A stretch of DNA of 64,000 nucleotides from the NCBI GenBank assembly GCA_963665865.2, contig CAXXWF010000001.1, forward strand, positions 3,038,001-3,102,000, given 5' to 3'. The translations under genes and the position numbers were made by a program. The notes beneath the pieces are model-generated. The model was not told the DNA's origin. It saw only the letters and a list, made by a program, of their open reading frames with translations, and searched no databases. Positions 25,307 to 35,372 of the stretch are shown piece after piece. The stretch comes from PHAA01 sp963665865 (GTDB taxonomy: Bacteria > Bacillota > Syntrophomonadia > Syntrophomonadales > Syntrophomonadaceae). Each line of letters starts with the position of its first letter. Positions within the stretch are counted from its first letter, which is position 1.

Positions 25307-26437
25307 ATGTTCAAACATCGACTCTACGAAGTAGATATACTTAGGGGCTTAACTTTTCTAGCCATAGTGATGCAACATACCCTAGCCAGCTTCATTTATA
25401 GTCCGGCACTTACGACGGGCTCTGCCCTGGTATCCGCTTTCATGCTGGTATTGATCAGATATGCGGTGCCCATGTTTATTTTCATTACTGGCCTGGTATT
25501 ATTCTACAATCATAGTGATGAAGAGTTTAATTATTGGAAATTCATTACTAAGCGGTTTACCCAGATATTTATTCCTTATGCGGTATGGACGGCGATATAT
25601 TATTTTTGGCCCAGTGGCAGAGTGGCCAGCAACATCGGCAGCATCCTGGCTGACATCGGCAGGTTGATTATTAATGGCGATGCTTGCTATCACCTCTGGT
25701 TTATGGTGGCTATAATGCAATTTTACCTTTTGTTCCCTTTATTCCGCTGGTTCTTACTTAAATTCAGGAATAGCCCGGTCACTACCTTAAGTCTTTGTTT
25801 TGTGCTTTACATCGCTCTGATGTGGTTTAATACCTATCAGGCCCCATTACTTTATGAGCAGGTTCAATCTCCGTTGCTCAAATCCTTACTGAACTACCGG
25901 GATAGAATTTTTATAAGCTGGTTTTTCTACTTCTTGCTAGGTGGTTATGCCGGGCTATATGCCGGAAAACTGCGGACCATCCTAACATCCCTGCAAAAGA
26001 TCAATCTTTATATATTTCTTCTCTCATTCACCCTGGTCTTATGGGCTGTGGTTAAAACCGGCCGAATCAGTCCTGCCGGTATCTATACCATGAACTTTCT
26101 CTTTACCCTGCCCCTAACTCCCGCGATGGTAGTTTATTTGACTTCATCCCTCATAACAATTTATTACTTATCTCTGACTCTTTTTATGAAAAATCAGGTT
26201 GTTACCACGATTCTGAAGACCTTTGGCCGCTATTCTTACGGCTGTTATTTTGTCCACGCCATGGTTCTTTATTATACTAACACCTTCATTATAGCCTATT
26301 TGCCGTCAACGAATACCGTACTGCAACTGGGTTTGGTGTTTACTGTTTGTTCTATAATCAGCTTAATGCTGTGTTTCTTGATGAGCCGCTTAAAAATTCC
26401 CATCGGTAATCTATTAGTGGGTCGAATTTCTTCATGA
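25307..26437 (+). CDS. Membrane acyltransferase, family 3
   Basis: 376-aa integral membrane protein of the acyltransferase-3 (OafA/WecH-like) group, which O-acylates cell-surface carbohydrates. The family start RLYEVDILRGLTFLAIVMQHT holds the conserved Arg and His, and about ten hydrophobic spans follow. I take the second ATG at 25307, behind AAGGATAAGC; an ATG at 25289 lacks a site. Its end overlaps the convergent citrate synthase gene by six bases. Substrate unknown. Confidence 0.82.
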   Translation: MFKHRLYEVDILRGLTFLAIVMQHTLASFIYSPALTTGSALVSAFMLVLIRYAVPMFIFITGLVLFYNHSDEEFNYWKFITKRFTQIFIPYAVWTAIYYFWPSGRVASNIGSILADIGRLIINGDACYHLWFMVAIMQFYLLFPLFRWFLLKFRNSPVTTLSLCFVLYIALMWFNTYQAPLLYEQVQSPLLKSLLNYRDRIFISWFFYFLLGGYAGLYAGKLRTILTSLQKINLYIFLLSFTLVLWAVVKTGRISPAGIYTMNFLFTLPLTPAMVVYLTSSLITIYYLSLTLFMKNQVVTTILKTFGRYSYGCYFVHAMVLYYTNTFIIAYLPSTNTVLQLGLVFTVCSIISLMLCFLMSRLKIPIGNLLVGRISS

Positions 26438-27814
26438 CTCATCTAGGCCTCGGTCTGCCAGCGAAACATAATCCCTCCGCGCTGCAACACTTTTGTAGGC
26501 AGGTCGAATAATTTTCCCGGCATTTACTATCTCTTCAATACGGTGGGCACTCCATCCTACAATCCTGGCTATAGCAAATAAGGGAGTGAACAATTCAGGT
26601 GGAATATCCAGCATTTTATATACTAATCCTGAATAAAAATCTACGTTTACACTAACCCCTTTGTATATTTTGCGAACTTTGGCTATGGCCTGCGGGGCTA
26701 TTTTTTCTACCCGGGCATAGAGCTCAAATTCTTCTTCTAACCCCTTCTCCCGGGCCAGTATAGCAGCCGATTTTTTTAAAATAATCGCTCGAGGATCTGA
26801 TATGGAGTAAACAGCATGGCCAACTCCATAAATAAGCCCCTTGTGATCTAAAGCTTCCCCATTTAGTAACTTTATCAAATAGTCTTCAATTTCTTCTTCA
26901 TCTTCCCAATTCTTAACCTGCTTCTCCATATCTGCAAACATTTGAATAACCTTGGCGTTGGCACCACCGTGCCGAGGGCCTTTGAGTGATCCTAAAGCTG
27001 AGGCTATAACCGAGTAAGTATCGGTACCGGATGATGTAACAACATGAGTTACAAAGGAGGAATTATTGCCTCCGCCATGCTCCATATGCAGCACCAGAGC
27101 TAGGTCAAGCAATCTAGCCTCCAGATTGGTATAGCTGCTGTCGGACCGTAACATATGCAGAATATTCTCAGCTGTGCTCAAATCTGGTCTGGGACTGTGA
27201 ATAAATAAACTTTTTTTGCCGTGAAAGTGCGAGAAAGCCTGATAACCATAGACCGCCAGCGACGGAAAGCTCGCGATCAAACCCAGACATTGCCTTAATA
27301 CGTTGGGGATGGACGTATCATCGGCATTATCATCATAACTATATAAAGCCAGTACACTTCTGGAGATTACGTTCATCATATCCCGGCTAGGTGCTTTGAG
27401 AATCGTATCGCGGACAAAATCATCTGGTAAGTTTTGATTAACGGCCAGGAGTTGCTTTAAACCCTCCAGTTCATCCTTCTGAGGAAGGTTTCCAAACAGC
27501 AACAGGTAACAGGTCTCCTCAAAACCGAAGCGGCCATCGGTCCAAAATCCTTTTACAATATCATTAATATCGATTCCCCTATACATCAGCCTCCCTGGTA
27601 CCGGAATCATTTCATTTTCATCGATTATGTAGGAGTGCACGTCCCCAATCTCAGTCAGACCGACTAAGACACCTATTCCGCCGATGTCCCGCAGACCACG
27701 TTTTACTATGTACTTACTGAATAGAACCTCGTCTATTAGACTGCAATCTTCTGCCATACCTGAAAATCTTATCAACATGTCCTCTTGTTTATTATTGAAA
27801 TCTGAATTGCCCAT
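26432..27814 (-). CDS. Citrate synthase family protein
   Basis: 460-aa Si-type citrate/2-methylcitrate synthase. It has PGRLMYRGIDINDIV near residue 75, the catalytic His segment MEHGGGNNSSF (near 245), LKGPRHGGAN (near 275) and GVGHAVYSISDPRA with the second His (near 330). The ~45-residue extra N-terminus ahead of the core is typical of one clostridial subfamily. AAAAGGAGATATT precedes the ATG. In an anaerobe it would feed glutamate synthesis. 2-Methylcitrate synthase activity cannot be excluded from sequence. Confidence 0.88.
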   Translation of the reverse strand: MGNSDFNNKQEDMLIRFSGMAEDCSLIDEVLFSKYIVKRGLRDIGGIGVLVGLTEIGDVHSYIIDENEMIPVPGRLMYRGIDINDIVKGFWTDGRFGFEETCYLLLFGNLPQKDELEGLKQLLAVNQNLPDDFVRDTILKAPSRDMMNVISRSVLALYSYDDNADDTSIPNVLRQCLGLIASFPSLAVYGYQAFSHFHGKKSLFIHSPRPDLSTAENILHMLRSDSSYTNLEARLLDLALVLHMEHGGGNNSSFVTHVVTSSGTDTYSVIASALGSLKGPRHGGANAKVIQMFADMEKQVKNWEDEEEIEDYLIKLLNGEALDHKGLIYGVGHAVYSISDPRAIILKKSAAILAREKGLEEEFELYARVEKIAPQAIAKVRKIYKGVSVNVDFYSGLVYKMLDIPPELFTPLFAIARIVGWSAHRIEEIVNAGKIIRPAYKSVAARRDYVSLADRGLDES

Positions 27815-28176
27815 AATATCTCCTTTTCTGCCCTAAACCTTCCTTATATTTTTGTGCTTTTTATTTATATGGTACCAGAAAACAGGCCCTAATTAAACAG
27901 CGATACAAAAAATTTCCAAATATTGGGGAGCCAGCGCTCCAGTCCAGACTACCTTTCATAGTCATATAAACTATGAGTAATTATTGTATTGTTAAGATCT
28001 CGAGACGAGAATATATATAAATAAGAGTACTAAAATTATTATTAATGACAAAATACTAATTATAAATGATAGAATAATTAGTAAATTTAATCATGTCAAC
28101 AAGAATATGGCGTTTGAAATTTAATGGTTGAGCTGCTGTCAGGTAAATGTACAGCAGCTTTCAGGAGGCAGTAAAA
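27815..28176. other. Intergenic region, very AT-rich
   Basis: About 360 bases upstream of divergent genes. It contains a short CATAGT..ACTATG hairpin and AT-rich promoter-like sequence, but no assigned element and no small gene with a ribosome site. Confidence 0.35.
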
Positions 28177-29109
28177 GTGAGAATTAAATCAATAGCAATC
28201 ACGCTAATACTATTAATCGGAGTAATGGTAGTATTTCCACCCCAAGCAATTACCGCAGTATATAAGAATGTATACTCCAGCCTCTATAAAGAGACAGATA
28301 TTCCATATGCCGATCGTTCTGAGTCAGAAAAATTAGACATATATTGGCCAGACAAGTTTGATGGTCCTTATCCGGTTATAGTGTCGATTCACGGCGGCGG
28401 CTATTGCACCGGAGATAAGGTTGGTTCAGATGCCCTAGTAGCGTGGGAAGGTTTGAAGAGAGGATATGCGGTGGTGTCTGTTAACTATCGTTTAAGTGAT
28501 GAGGCAACTTTTCCCGCCCAAATTAATGACATAAAAGCCGCGATACGCTTCATCAAAGCCCACGCGGCCGAGTATGACCTAAAGCCTGACAAAATAGCAG
28601 TATGGGGCTCCTCAGCGGGTGGAACCCTGTCCGCCCTGGCCGGTGCTACAGCCGATGTTAAGGAGCTGTCAGACCTGAGTCTTGGTAATCCTGATCAATC
28701 GGAGCGGGTCCAGGCTGTGGTGGATTGGTGCGGCCCTATGAACCTCCTAACGATGGATGACCAATATGAAGAGAGCGGGGTCAAAGGATTTCCAACCAAC
28801 ATTCCCACTTCTTATGGTTCCAAGTATTTGGGCGGATTAGTTGCTGAACATCCTGACCTGGCCGCAAAAGCCAACCCCGAAACCTACATTACCCCGGATG
28901 ATCCGCCAATTTTCATTCAACATGGTACTTTGGACGACTGGGTACCGGTGCAGCAATCTATAGAATATGCCGCTAAACTAAAACCAATACTGGGTGAAGA
29001 TAAAGTGCACCTCGAAATAATACCAGGAGTAGCCCATGGGGGCCTGCCGTTTAACAACTCCGCCAATGTTCAGGAAGTACTCGATTTCTTAGATCAGACC
29101 TTGAAATAA
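28177..29109 (+). CDS. Secreted alpha/beta-hydrolase (esterase/lipase type)
   Basis: 310-aa hydrolase. The start is the GTG at 28177, eight bases after AGGAGG; an in-frame ATG at 28147 lies upstream of that site. A signal peptide or anchor comes first (RIKSIAITLILLIGVMVVF). Then the oxyanion HGGGY motif, the nucleophile WGSSAGG (Ser near residue 149), the Asp in GTLDDWVP and the His in GVAHGG complete the triad. The type resembles BD-FAE carboxylesterases. It stands alone, and the substrate is unknown. Confidence 0.85.
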   Translation: MRIKSIAITLILLIGVMVVFPPQAITAVYKNVYSSLYKETDIPYADRSESEKLDIYWPDKFDGPYPVIVSIHGGGYCTGDKVGSDALVAWEGLKRGYAVVSVNYRLSDEATFPAQINDIKAAIRFIKAHAAEYDLKPDKIAVWGSSAGGTLSALAGATADVKELSDLSLGNPDQSERVQAVVDWCGPMNLLTMDDQYEESGVKGFPTNIPTSYGSKYLGGLVAEHPDLAAKANPETYITPDDPPIFIQHGTLDDWVPVQQSIEYAAKLKPILGEDKVHLEIIPGVAHGGLPFNNSANVQEVLDFLDQTLK

Positions 29110-29124
29110 TTGAACCGAAAAGAT

Positions 29125-29154
29125 GGCCTACGGTCTCTTCTTAAGCCGTAGGCC
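29125..29154. terminator. Hairpin after the esterase gene
   Basis: GGCCTACGG / CCGTAGGCC arms about 15 bases after the stop codon. No clear T-run follows, so termination is only probable. Confidence 0.4.
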
Positions 29155-29204
29155 CAACCTCAAAACCAGGGAATCGATCCAAGTGTATACCGCCGGATCG
29201 ATTT

Positions 29205-30080
29205 TTATTTTAGATAGAATAATTCCCCACTCTGTTCCACCACATTGTGTTTTACCAACCTCTGCAGATGCTGCTCCACCGCCATCTTTTCAAACCACAT
29301 AAGCAGCGGAGTAAGGGTATTGTTCTCCCCGTAGATTATCTGCCGATCAGCCAACTGCACAACGGTCTGAGGTGATTGCAGGGCTTTGACAATAGCGTCT
29401 TCTTTGCGATATATAATCTCCATATACCTATGCAGCCGGGCTTGAATATCATTGTTAATGATTCCCTTATGTGAGGAAACAATGATTCGCGGCTTCAATT
29501 CCAGGCACTTCTGAATAGAGAGGATGAAGTCGTCTATATTGCTGCAGCGGTGGGCATACCAGGGGCCAAAGCTGCTCAAATCGATATCGGCGCTAAACAG
29601 CACCTCCGTTTTCTCATCATAAAATGCACAGTGTCCAGGGGTGTGACCCGGGGTGTGAATCACCCGCAGATGGACATGTCCAAAATCCAAGATTTCTCCG
29701 TCCTCAAATTCACGGTGTACCGGCGAAGCATGGAGGTCGATGGAATCAATAAATTCCTGCCCCAGTTTTTCCCCGCCAAACTCACTAAATCCGTAATATT
29801 CAAGGAATGTGTCCAGAGACCGGGCCCCCTCTGCATCCTGGGCATGCATCCATACCTTGGCCTCCGGGAAACAATGGTTGTTCAAGATGTGATCTTCATG
29901 GAAATGGGTATTGACAATGATATCCACTGGCTTTTTTAGCAACTCCTGCAGGTTTTCCGGGCCAAAGGAGGTATCGAATAGGGCCCGCTTATCGTCCTCG
30001 ATGAGCAAACAGTTGCAATATGGAAATCGGGCTTTGTCAGGTGCTTCGATAAACTTGATCCGTTCCGTAATATTGATCAC
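29205..30080 (-). CDS. MBL-fold metallo-hydrolase
   Basis: 291 aa from the GTG at 30080, which follows AGGAGG with a seven-base spacer. The metallo-beta-lactamase signature VNTHFHEDHIL (near residue 60), the TPGHTPGHCAFYD His and VLFSADIDLS Asp give a binuclear metal site, and SSHKG supplies a further His. A C-terminal helical domain of about 70 residues resembles thioesterase/lactonase members. Substrate unknown. The neighbours are redox genes on the same strand. Confidence 0.85.
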   Translation of the reverse strand: MINITERIKFIEAPDKARFPYCNCLLIEDDKRALFDTSFGPENLQELLKKPVDIIVNTHFHEDHILNNHCFPEAKVWMHAQDAEGARSLDTFLEYYGFSEFGGEKLGQEFIDSIDLHASPVHREFEDGEILDFGHVHLRVIHTPGHTPGHCAFYDEKTEVLFSADIDLSSFGPWYAHRCSNIDDFILSIQKCLELKPRIIVSSHKGIINNDIQARLHRYMEIIYRKEDAIVKALQSPQTVVQLADRQIIYGENNTLTPLLMWFEKMAVEQHLQRLVKHNVVEQSGELFYLK

Positions 30081-30174
30081 TGCTTTTCCTCCTTCCTTTA
30101 TCATATAAGTAATCTGACGATCTGATATTTAGCTATCTGCCGGTCCATACCAGCCGCTGCAAATAATCAAGCTC

Positions 30175-31005
30175 TCACGGTTTTATCCACCAATCAATAT
30201 CCCGGTACTCCTTCTGCACCTCTTTCAAACTAACCTTTTCTTCCTGAAAACGTTGTTTCATTTGTTTTAGCCATAACCCAAAATGTTCAGCCACTTCCTG
30301 ATCAGAAAAACGGAAGTGGCTGTTTCCACTAAAACTCGGAATATTATCAAACTCTAAAGTTCCTTCTGCTCCACAAATTGGACACTCCACTTTACCTCCT
30401 GCTCGCAGGCGGAAGAGGTCAGACCCGCAGAAGGGACAATCCCTTTCCCCAGGAGAGTAGGCTCGACCACCAAAAAGTTCCTGGCCTAACTTCAGCGCAT
30501 ACTTTCGATTCCCGGGGTCCAGCATTGACTCACCCGGAAGGGTGGCGTGTACCTGCCAGCAGTCAACTATCTTCATCTGGAGAAGGCGCGGCATAATCAT
30601 AGAAGCAGCCTTGCTGTAACCTTCCCAGCCCTTGGTCCCATAAGGAATAACAATAGCACAGGGTTTACCCTGAGTCTGTTTTACATGATTCCCCATCCCC
30701 ACCAGTCGATCGGTAAGCATCTTATAATATCCATGCGGCCCCAGGATATAAACCGGAACCCCAATGATTACAGCGTCGGCCCTTTTAATTCTGTCAAGTA
30801 CAAAATTAAAATCATCCTTTACCGCACAATCATGGTCTGGCTGCAGGCATCGGTAGCAGGCCCGGCACGACTCAATTTTTAAATCGGTTAAACGTATTAG
30901 CTCCCGCTTATATATTTCGGGTACGCCGTTCATGATCTCTTTGACTAGAAGTTCGCTGTTACCCAGCTTTCTATGTGATATTACTATTCCCAGCACCTTT
31001 TTCAT
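30175..31005 (-). CDS. Flavodoxin-like NAD(P)H-dependent oxidoreductase with Cys-rich segment
   Basis: 276-aa protein. The N-terminal flavodoxin fold starts MKKVLGIVISHRKLGNSELL, followed by ESCRACYRCLQPDHDCAVKDDF, the cysteine pattern of iron-sulfur flavoproteins. Residues near 190-220 form two CxxC knuckles (CPFCGSD, CPICGAEG) that probably bind zinc, an addition absent from the simplest members. FMN binding and electron transfer are expected; partners unknown. AAGGGGTGATCTT precedes the ATG. Confidence 0.8.
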   Translation of the reverse strand: MKKVLGIVISHRKLGNSELLVKEIMNGVPEIYKRELIRLTDLKIESCRACYRCLQPDHDCAVKDDFNFVLDRIKRADAVIIGVPVYILGPHGYYKMLTDRLVGMGNHVKQTQGKPCAIVIPYGTKGWEGYSKAASMIMPRLLQMKIVDCWQVHATLPGESMLDPGNRKYALKLGQELFGGRAYSPGERDCPFCGSDLFRLRAGGKVECPICGAEGTLEFDNIPSFSGNSHFRFSDQEVAEHFGLWLKQMKQRFQEEKVSLKEVQKEYRDIDWWIKP

Positions 31006-31180
31006 AAGATCACCCCTTAGTTTTTACCCTTCGTTTCCACAGGATAAAATTCATAAACGCTCATTAATGAATATACCTACGTTCCGTAAATATGTCAAAA
31101 GTGATCTATTTAGTTGATGCTAAAAATAGTGCAAGACTTCTAATTGGTTTTCAATAGCCAAGATCGGAATACCCTGCTTA

Positions 31181-32740
31181 TTATTGAATTACATTGGGCT
31201 CAACTTTATTCGGACCATTCTCAATTTTCTTTAAAGGATTTAATGCTGGTCCCTCTATAATATGGCCTTCATAGTCAAACCGGGAACCATGACAGGGACA
31301 ATCCCAGGATCTTTCAGCCTCATTCCACTGGAGTTCACAGCCCATATGGGTACAGGTTATATCTACAATATGCAGCTTGTCATTTTCATCTCTGTATGCA
31401 CCTGCTACCTTGCCATCCACATTAATAATCTTTGCTTCGCCTATGTTAATTCCCTCGTTATCTTCAGTCGCTTGAAGTTTTCCGGATACATAATTTACAA
31501 CAAAATCAGTACCTTGTACAATTAAGTTTTTTATATTGGGAATTCTTGAAGGGTTGAAAACTGGTGCCCATGGACTTTCGCGTTTGGTTATCAAATCTTT
31601 CAATATGATCGCGGCAGCAGTTCCGTTGGTCATTCCCCATTTGCCGAAACCAGTGGCAACAAATATATCAGTACTTTGCGAGGTAAGATTACCCACATAG
31701 GGAACTCCATCCATTGTCATGCAGTCCTGCGCAGACCATCTATACGGTATATCCTTCACTTGGAAAGTACTTTTGGCAAAATCTATTAAATTAGCATAGT
31801 GCCGATTGGTATTTTCACTTTGCCCGGTTTTATGCTGATCTCCACCCACCAGGATTAATTCCTCATCCCCCAAGCTCTGAGAACGAAGTGATCTGAGAGG
31901 ATCTTCTGCTGATATGAACATGCCTTCAGGGAACTTATCTTTGATGGTGACCCCTACAATATACGATCTCTCGGCATACATTTTGGAAAAATATAACCCG
32001 CCGCCATCAAAAAACGGGAAGTGGGACGCGATTATAACTTTGTCCGAGCTTATTTTTTTACCCGAACTGGTAATAATCAAATAGTTTTTACCTTTTTCAA
32101 TGTTCATGGCCCGCGTTTGCTCAAAAATATAGCTGCCGCTATCTAATACAAGCTGGGCCAGCACTTTAAGATATTTGAGGGGATGGAATTGAGCCTGATT
32201 ATCAAAACGCAGAGCTGCCTTAATTGAAAAGGGTAGTGGAATTTCGTCAACAAGAGATGCTTTGATGCCTAAACTGGAAGCTGCCTTCGCTTCGTCTTCA
32301 ATATCCTTAAGGTATTTATCTGATTGGGTATAAACATAAGCAGGGCGCCACATAAAATCACATTGTATTTTATTTTTCTCGATAATATCGGCAATAGTGT
32401 GTATGGCACTTTCATTGGCTTCAGCATATTGCCCAGCCTTTTCGGCACCCATATCTTTCTTTAACCGCGCATAAATAAGGGAGTGCTGGGAGGATATTTT
32501 AGCAGTGGTGTGACCGGTTGTCCCGTGCAGAATTCTATCTGCCTCAACTACCGCAACTTTTAGTCCCTCTTGTACTAAAAAATAAGCCGCGGTAATGCCT
32601 GCTATTCCACCTCCCACTATTGCTACATCAACTTTAATATCCTCATCCAAGGTTGGGTAATTTGTCTCCGGTGTAGAAGCAATCCAATAGGCGTTGGGCA
32701 AACCATTGAATTTAATTTTACTATTAGGTATCTTAATCAC
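31181..32740 (-). CDS. FAD-dependent oxidoreductase with C-terminal Rieske domain
   Basis: 519-aa fusion. The N-terminal dinucleotide fold VAIVGGGIAGITAAY (near residue 40) begins a DadA-like FAD domain that runs to about 390. A Rieske [2Fe-2S] domain closes the protein with CTHMGC and CPCHGSRF. This fusion is known in Firmicutes and the electron donor is unclear. The start is uncertain: the GTG at 32740 sits against its AAAGGGA site. Confidence 0.87.
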   Translation of the reverse strand: MIKIPNSKIKFNGLPNAYWIASTPETNYPTLDEDIKVDVAIVGGGIAGITAAYFLVQEGLKVAVVEADRILHGTTGHTTAKISSQHSLIYARLKKDMGAEKAGQYAEANESAIHTIADIIEKNKIQCDFMWRPAYVYTQSDKYLKDIEDEAKAASSLGIKASLVDEIPLPFSIKAALRFDNQAQFHPLKYLKVLAQLVLDSGSYIFEQTRAMNIEKGKNYLIITSSGKKISSDKVIIASHFPFFDGGGLYFSKMYAERSYIVGVTIKDKFPEGMFISAEDPLRSLRSQSLGDEELILVGGDQHKTGQSENTNRHYANLIDFAKSTFQVKDIPYRWSAQDCMTMDGVPYVGNLTSQSTDIFVATGFGKWGMTNGTAAAIILKDLITKRESPWAPVFNPSRIPNIKNLIVQGTDFVVNYVSGKLQATEDNEGINIGEAKIINVDGKVAGAYRDENDKLHIVDITCTHMGCELQWNEAERSWDCPCHGSRFDYEGHIIEGPALNPLKKIENGPNKVEPNVIQ

Positions 32741-32842
32741 TCCCTTTAATATACTAAATTTATATTGTCTTAATATTATATAGTTGGCTATTTAGGGGGA
32801 AAATATAAGTGTAGTATTCGGCGTTATAGAGGGCGAGGATAT

Positions 32843-33778
32843 ATGATAGAAATATCGGTTAACAGTATGCCGCGGCGGCTCAAGGGCCTATATACCCTGA
32901 TTAGGGTTGTGCCTCTGCTTTGCTGGGGAATTTCCTCCAGCTTAGTAGGGCTAGGATTTTCCTATTCTTATAATAACAGACTTAGTTGGTTAAATTATGG
33001 CTTAATTTTTCTGCTAATCATACTTATTCATGGAGTAATTTCGCATGCCTTTAATGATAGAGAGGATTGGCTGTCAGGCACCGACCCCTTAAGTACAGGG
33101 GTACTCTCGGGAGGTTCAAAAGTTATTGCCCAAAGCTTTTATAGACTTGAAGAATTGTCATGGATCGCTCGGAGTGCCTTGTTGCTGGTATTGCTTATTT
33201 CTACCTATTTCTGGTGGAATTTTGGCATCTCGGTTTTAATTTTTTTTGCCGTGGGTATTTGGTCCGCGATTACCTACACCTGTCCTCCCCTTCGGTTTTC
33301 GTATCATCCTTTGACCGGAGAATGGCTATGTGCCTTCCCTGCCGTCTTAGCATGTACAGTTGGCACTTTTTATGTGCTTACGGGCACAATATACCCAATG
33401 GTAGTAATTGGCGGTGCAATTCATGCCCTGCTAGCCATGGGTTTATTAATGCACCATCATTTGAGTGATATCAGCAGTGATCTCCAGGCAAATCCTCGCA
33501 AATTAACTACAGTTGCACTGGTATCAATAACTCTGGGCATAGGTAAGACTCCCCTGGTTGAATTGGTTTATTTCTTAATGGCCTTGGTATTGGGGGTAGC
33601 CGGAGCTCTCCTCTTTCACCCGGTCTTCTGGATCACTATTCCGATAACACTAGGCTGTATGAGGGTAGCCCTTACTACCCATCCAGAAGACATCCTAAGT
33701 ATTACCAACCAGGAATATCTGCTCTATTGGCTAATCATCGGTGACGCCGTTTCCAAAACAGTATTCTTATTTTATTAG
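32843..33778 (+). CDS. UbiA-family prenyltransferase-like membrane protein
   Basis: 311 aa with about eight membrane spans. AFNDREDWLSGTD near residue 70 matches the first Asp-rich motif (NDxxDxxxGxD) of UbiA/MenA enzymes. The second motif region reads HHHLSDISSDLQAN (near 205), a reasonable DxxxD match. The family attaches prenyl chains to aromatic or other acceptors, and the acceptor here is unknown. GAGGGCGAGGATAT precedes the ATG. It is divergent from the FAD/Rieske gene. Confidence 0.72.
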   Translation: MIEISVNSMPRRLKGLYTLIRVVPLLCWGISSSLVGLGFSYSYNNRLSWLNYGLIFLLIILIHGVISHAFNDREDWLSGTDPLSTGVLSGGSKVIAQSFYRLEELSWIARSALLLVLLISTYFWWNFGISVLIFFAVGIWSAITYTCPPLRFSYHPLTGEWLCAFPAVLACTVGTFYVLTGTIYPMVVIGGAIHALLAMGLLMHHHLSDISSDLQANPRKLTTVALVSITLGIGKTPLVELVYFLMALVLGVAGALLFHPVFWITIPITLGCMRVALTTHPEDILSITNQEYLLYWLIIGDAVSKTVFLFY

Positions 33779-33826
33779 TCTAGAAAGTCTCCCCAATCTT
33801 TCCCTTTATCAATTTAGAGCACCGCA

Positions 33827-34255
33827 CTATTTATCCATCCCTAGGATTCTTATTATTGATCTGTGAAAATTGTGAGGAAAGCCCGCATGTGGGTGATGCA
33901 GAAAGACACACGAATTCTTATAGATCAAGCCCAGTTCGTCAGCAATCGATATTACTGCCTTGTCAGCTGAACCCTGCTGAAACCAGACATTATTAATACC
34001 CTTGTCCTTGCATTTTGGAAGCAGGCTCTCGGTAACCCGGGGTGGAGTGAAAAAGATAGCAGCTGGTATTGCAGGCAGAGATTCCAGGGAATTATAACAT
34101 GCTTGACCCTCGATAACATCTGTATTAGGATTTACCGGATATATTTCATATCCCTCGTTTTTTAAGAAGGCGCATGCTCGACGACTAAAAGACTTAGGAT
34201 TGCGTGATAGACCCAGTACCGCAAACCGATTGAACTTCGCAAAAAAGTCATTCAT
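33827..34255 (-). CDS. CoA-binding domain protein
   Basis: 142-aa Rossmann-type CoA-binding protein (YccU-like). It shows FAVLGLSRNPKSFS at residue 11, the YPVNPN segment, the PPRVTESLLPKCKDKGINNVW block and WFQQGSA. Members bind CoA or acyl-CoA without a proven catalytic role. AAGGAGGGATTTAATTT precedes the ATG. Confidence 0.85.
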   Translation of the reverse strand: MNDFFAKFNRFAVLGLSRNPKSFSRRACAFLKNEGYEIYPVNPNTDVIEGQACYNSLESLPAIPAAIFFTPPRVTESLLPKCKDKGINNVWFQQGSADKAVISIADELGLIYKNSCVFLHHPHAGFPHNFHRSIIRILGMDK

Positions 34256-34448
34256 AAATTAAATCCCTCCTTAAACTACTGTCAAGGTCCTCTTTGATTA
34301 ATTATAATACCCTATGTCACAAACACACAGCATATTTTAAGCTTTCTTTCAGTGTGGTTTCAGCCATAAACTGCACAATAAATATAAATTATGGAAGGAA
34401 ATCACTTTCCACAATCGCCAAAAAATGAATTTTATAGAGGTGTTATAA

Positions 34449-34910
34449 GTGGATAAGAACAAATTTAAACTAGTTTTAGATTTGGTAATGGCCTTAAGTT
34501 TGCTGTTGATTATGGTACCTAATCTACTCGGTCAACCTGTTCATGAATGGGCGGGTTTGATAATGGGTGCAATGCTCTTAATTCACATAGTATTCAATTG
34601 GAATCGTATAAAGAGCGTTACCTTAAATTTCTTTCATAAGCTGAGCTTTAAGATTAGACTTACCTATTTTCTGAATCTGCTATTATTTATAGGTTTTGTA
34701 TCCATTATCATCAGTGGAATGTTCATTTCTAAAAGTATCGATTTTTCCTGGCTAGGGATTAGCAGAGGCAGTGGGCTGGGTTGGAAATCGCTTCATTCAA
34801 GCATTTCATACCTGACGTTCTTGCTTGTGGGCATCCACATCGGAATGAATTTTCATTGGGTACTTAGTGCAGTCAAACCAATCAAAACCAATCTTCGTTT
34901 AACTTATTAA
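34449..34910 (+). CDS. DUF4405-like four-helix membrane protein
   Basis: 153 aa with four hydrophobic spans and conserved histidines (VHEWAGLIMGAMLLIHIVF, WKSLHSSISYLTFLLVGIHIGMNFHW). The His spacing resembles small cytochrome b561-type heme proteins. The start is the GTG at 34449. It pairs with the 121-aa gene 13 bases downstream, and a related protein is encoded at 35695-36192. Confidence 0.7.
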   Translation: MDKNKFKLVLDLVMALSLLLIMVPNLLGQPVHEWAGLIMGAMLLIHIVFNWNRIKSVTLNFFHKLSFKIRLTYFLNLLLFIGFVSIIISGMFISKSIDFSWLGISRGSGLGWKSLHSSISYLTFLLVGIHIGMNFHWVLSAVKPIKTNLRLTY

Positions 34911-34923
34911 GGGGGTCTCTAGA

Positions 34924-35289
34924 ATGATATTTAGAAGAAGAATTGCGCAAATAGTCTTGATATTATGTATATTGGCCGCTGGCCTCTATTCTTTTATTTC
35001 CCTGGACTATTTATCGAAAGTCAACCCCATAAAAATTATTCAGGCTGTTCAATCATTTGGCCAGAATAATAGTATTGTACTCGAAGGTGGCCATGCATCT
35101 GCATCAAATCAACCACCCCCATCGGCAGGGACTAATCAAGCTCTCCCAATCCATTCTAAAGGAGAAAATTCATCCTTTGGCTCCTTATGGAATTTGCTTT
35201 CATTTTTAGGAGTGTTCGTCTCGACCACAACCATAACTCACCTTATTGACCAGGCATTAAGGAAACCGCGAAGGGTGGCCAAGGCGTAG
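34924..35289 (+). CDS. Membrane-anchored hypothetical protein (121 aa)
   Basis: GGGGGTCTCTAGA then ATG. It has an N-terminal membrane span (AQIVLILCILAAGLYSFIS), a Pro/Ser-rich linker and a second hydrophobic stretch near residue 95. No family is recognised. Close spacing to the DUF4405-like gene suggests a two-gene operon. Confidence 0.6.
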   Translation: MIFRRRIAQIVLILCILAAGLYSFISLDYLSKVNPIKIIQAVQSFGQNNSIVLEGGHASASNQPPPSAGTNQALPIHSKGENSSFGSLWNLLSFLGVFVSTTTITHLIDQALRKPRRVAKA

Positions 35290-35372
35290 AATTACATACG
35301 GTCGCACTTAGCCCGCGGCGCCGGTGATACTAATGTGCTTTTTCGAAGGATCCCAATTGTACTCGGGTATTA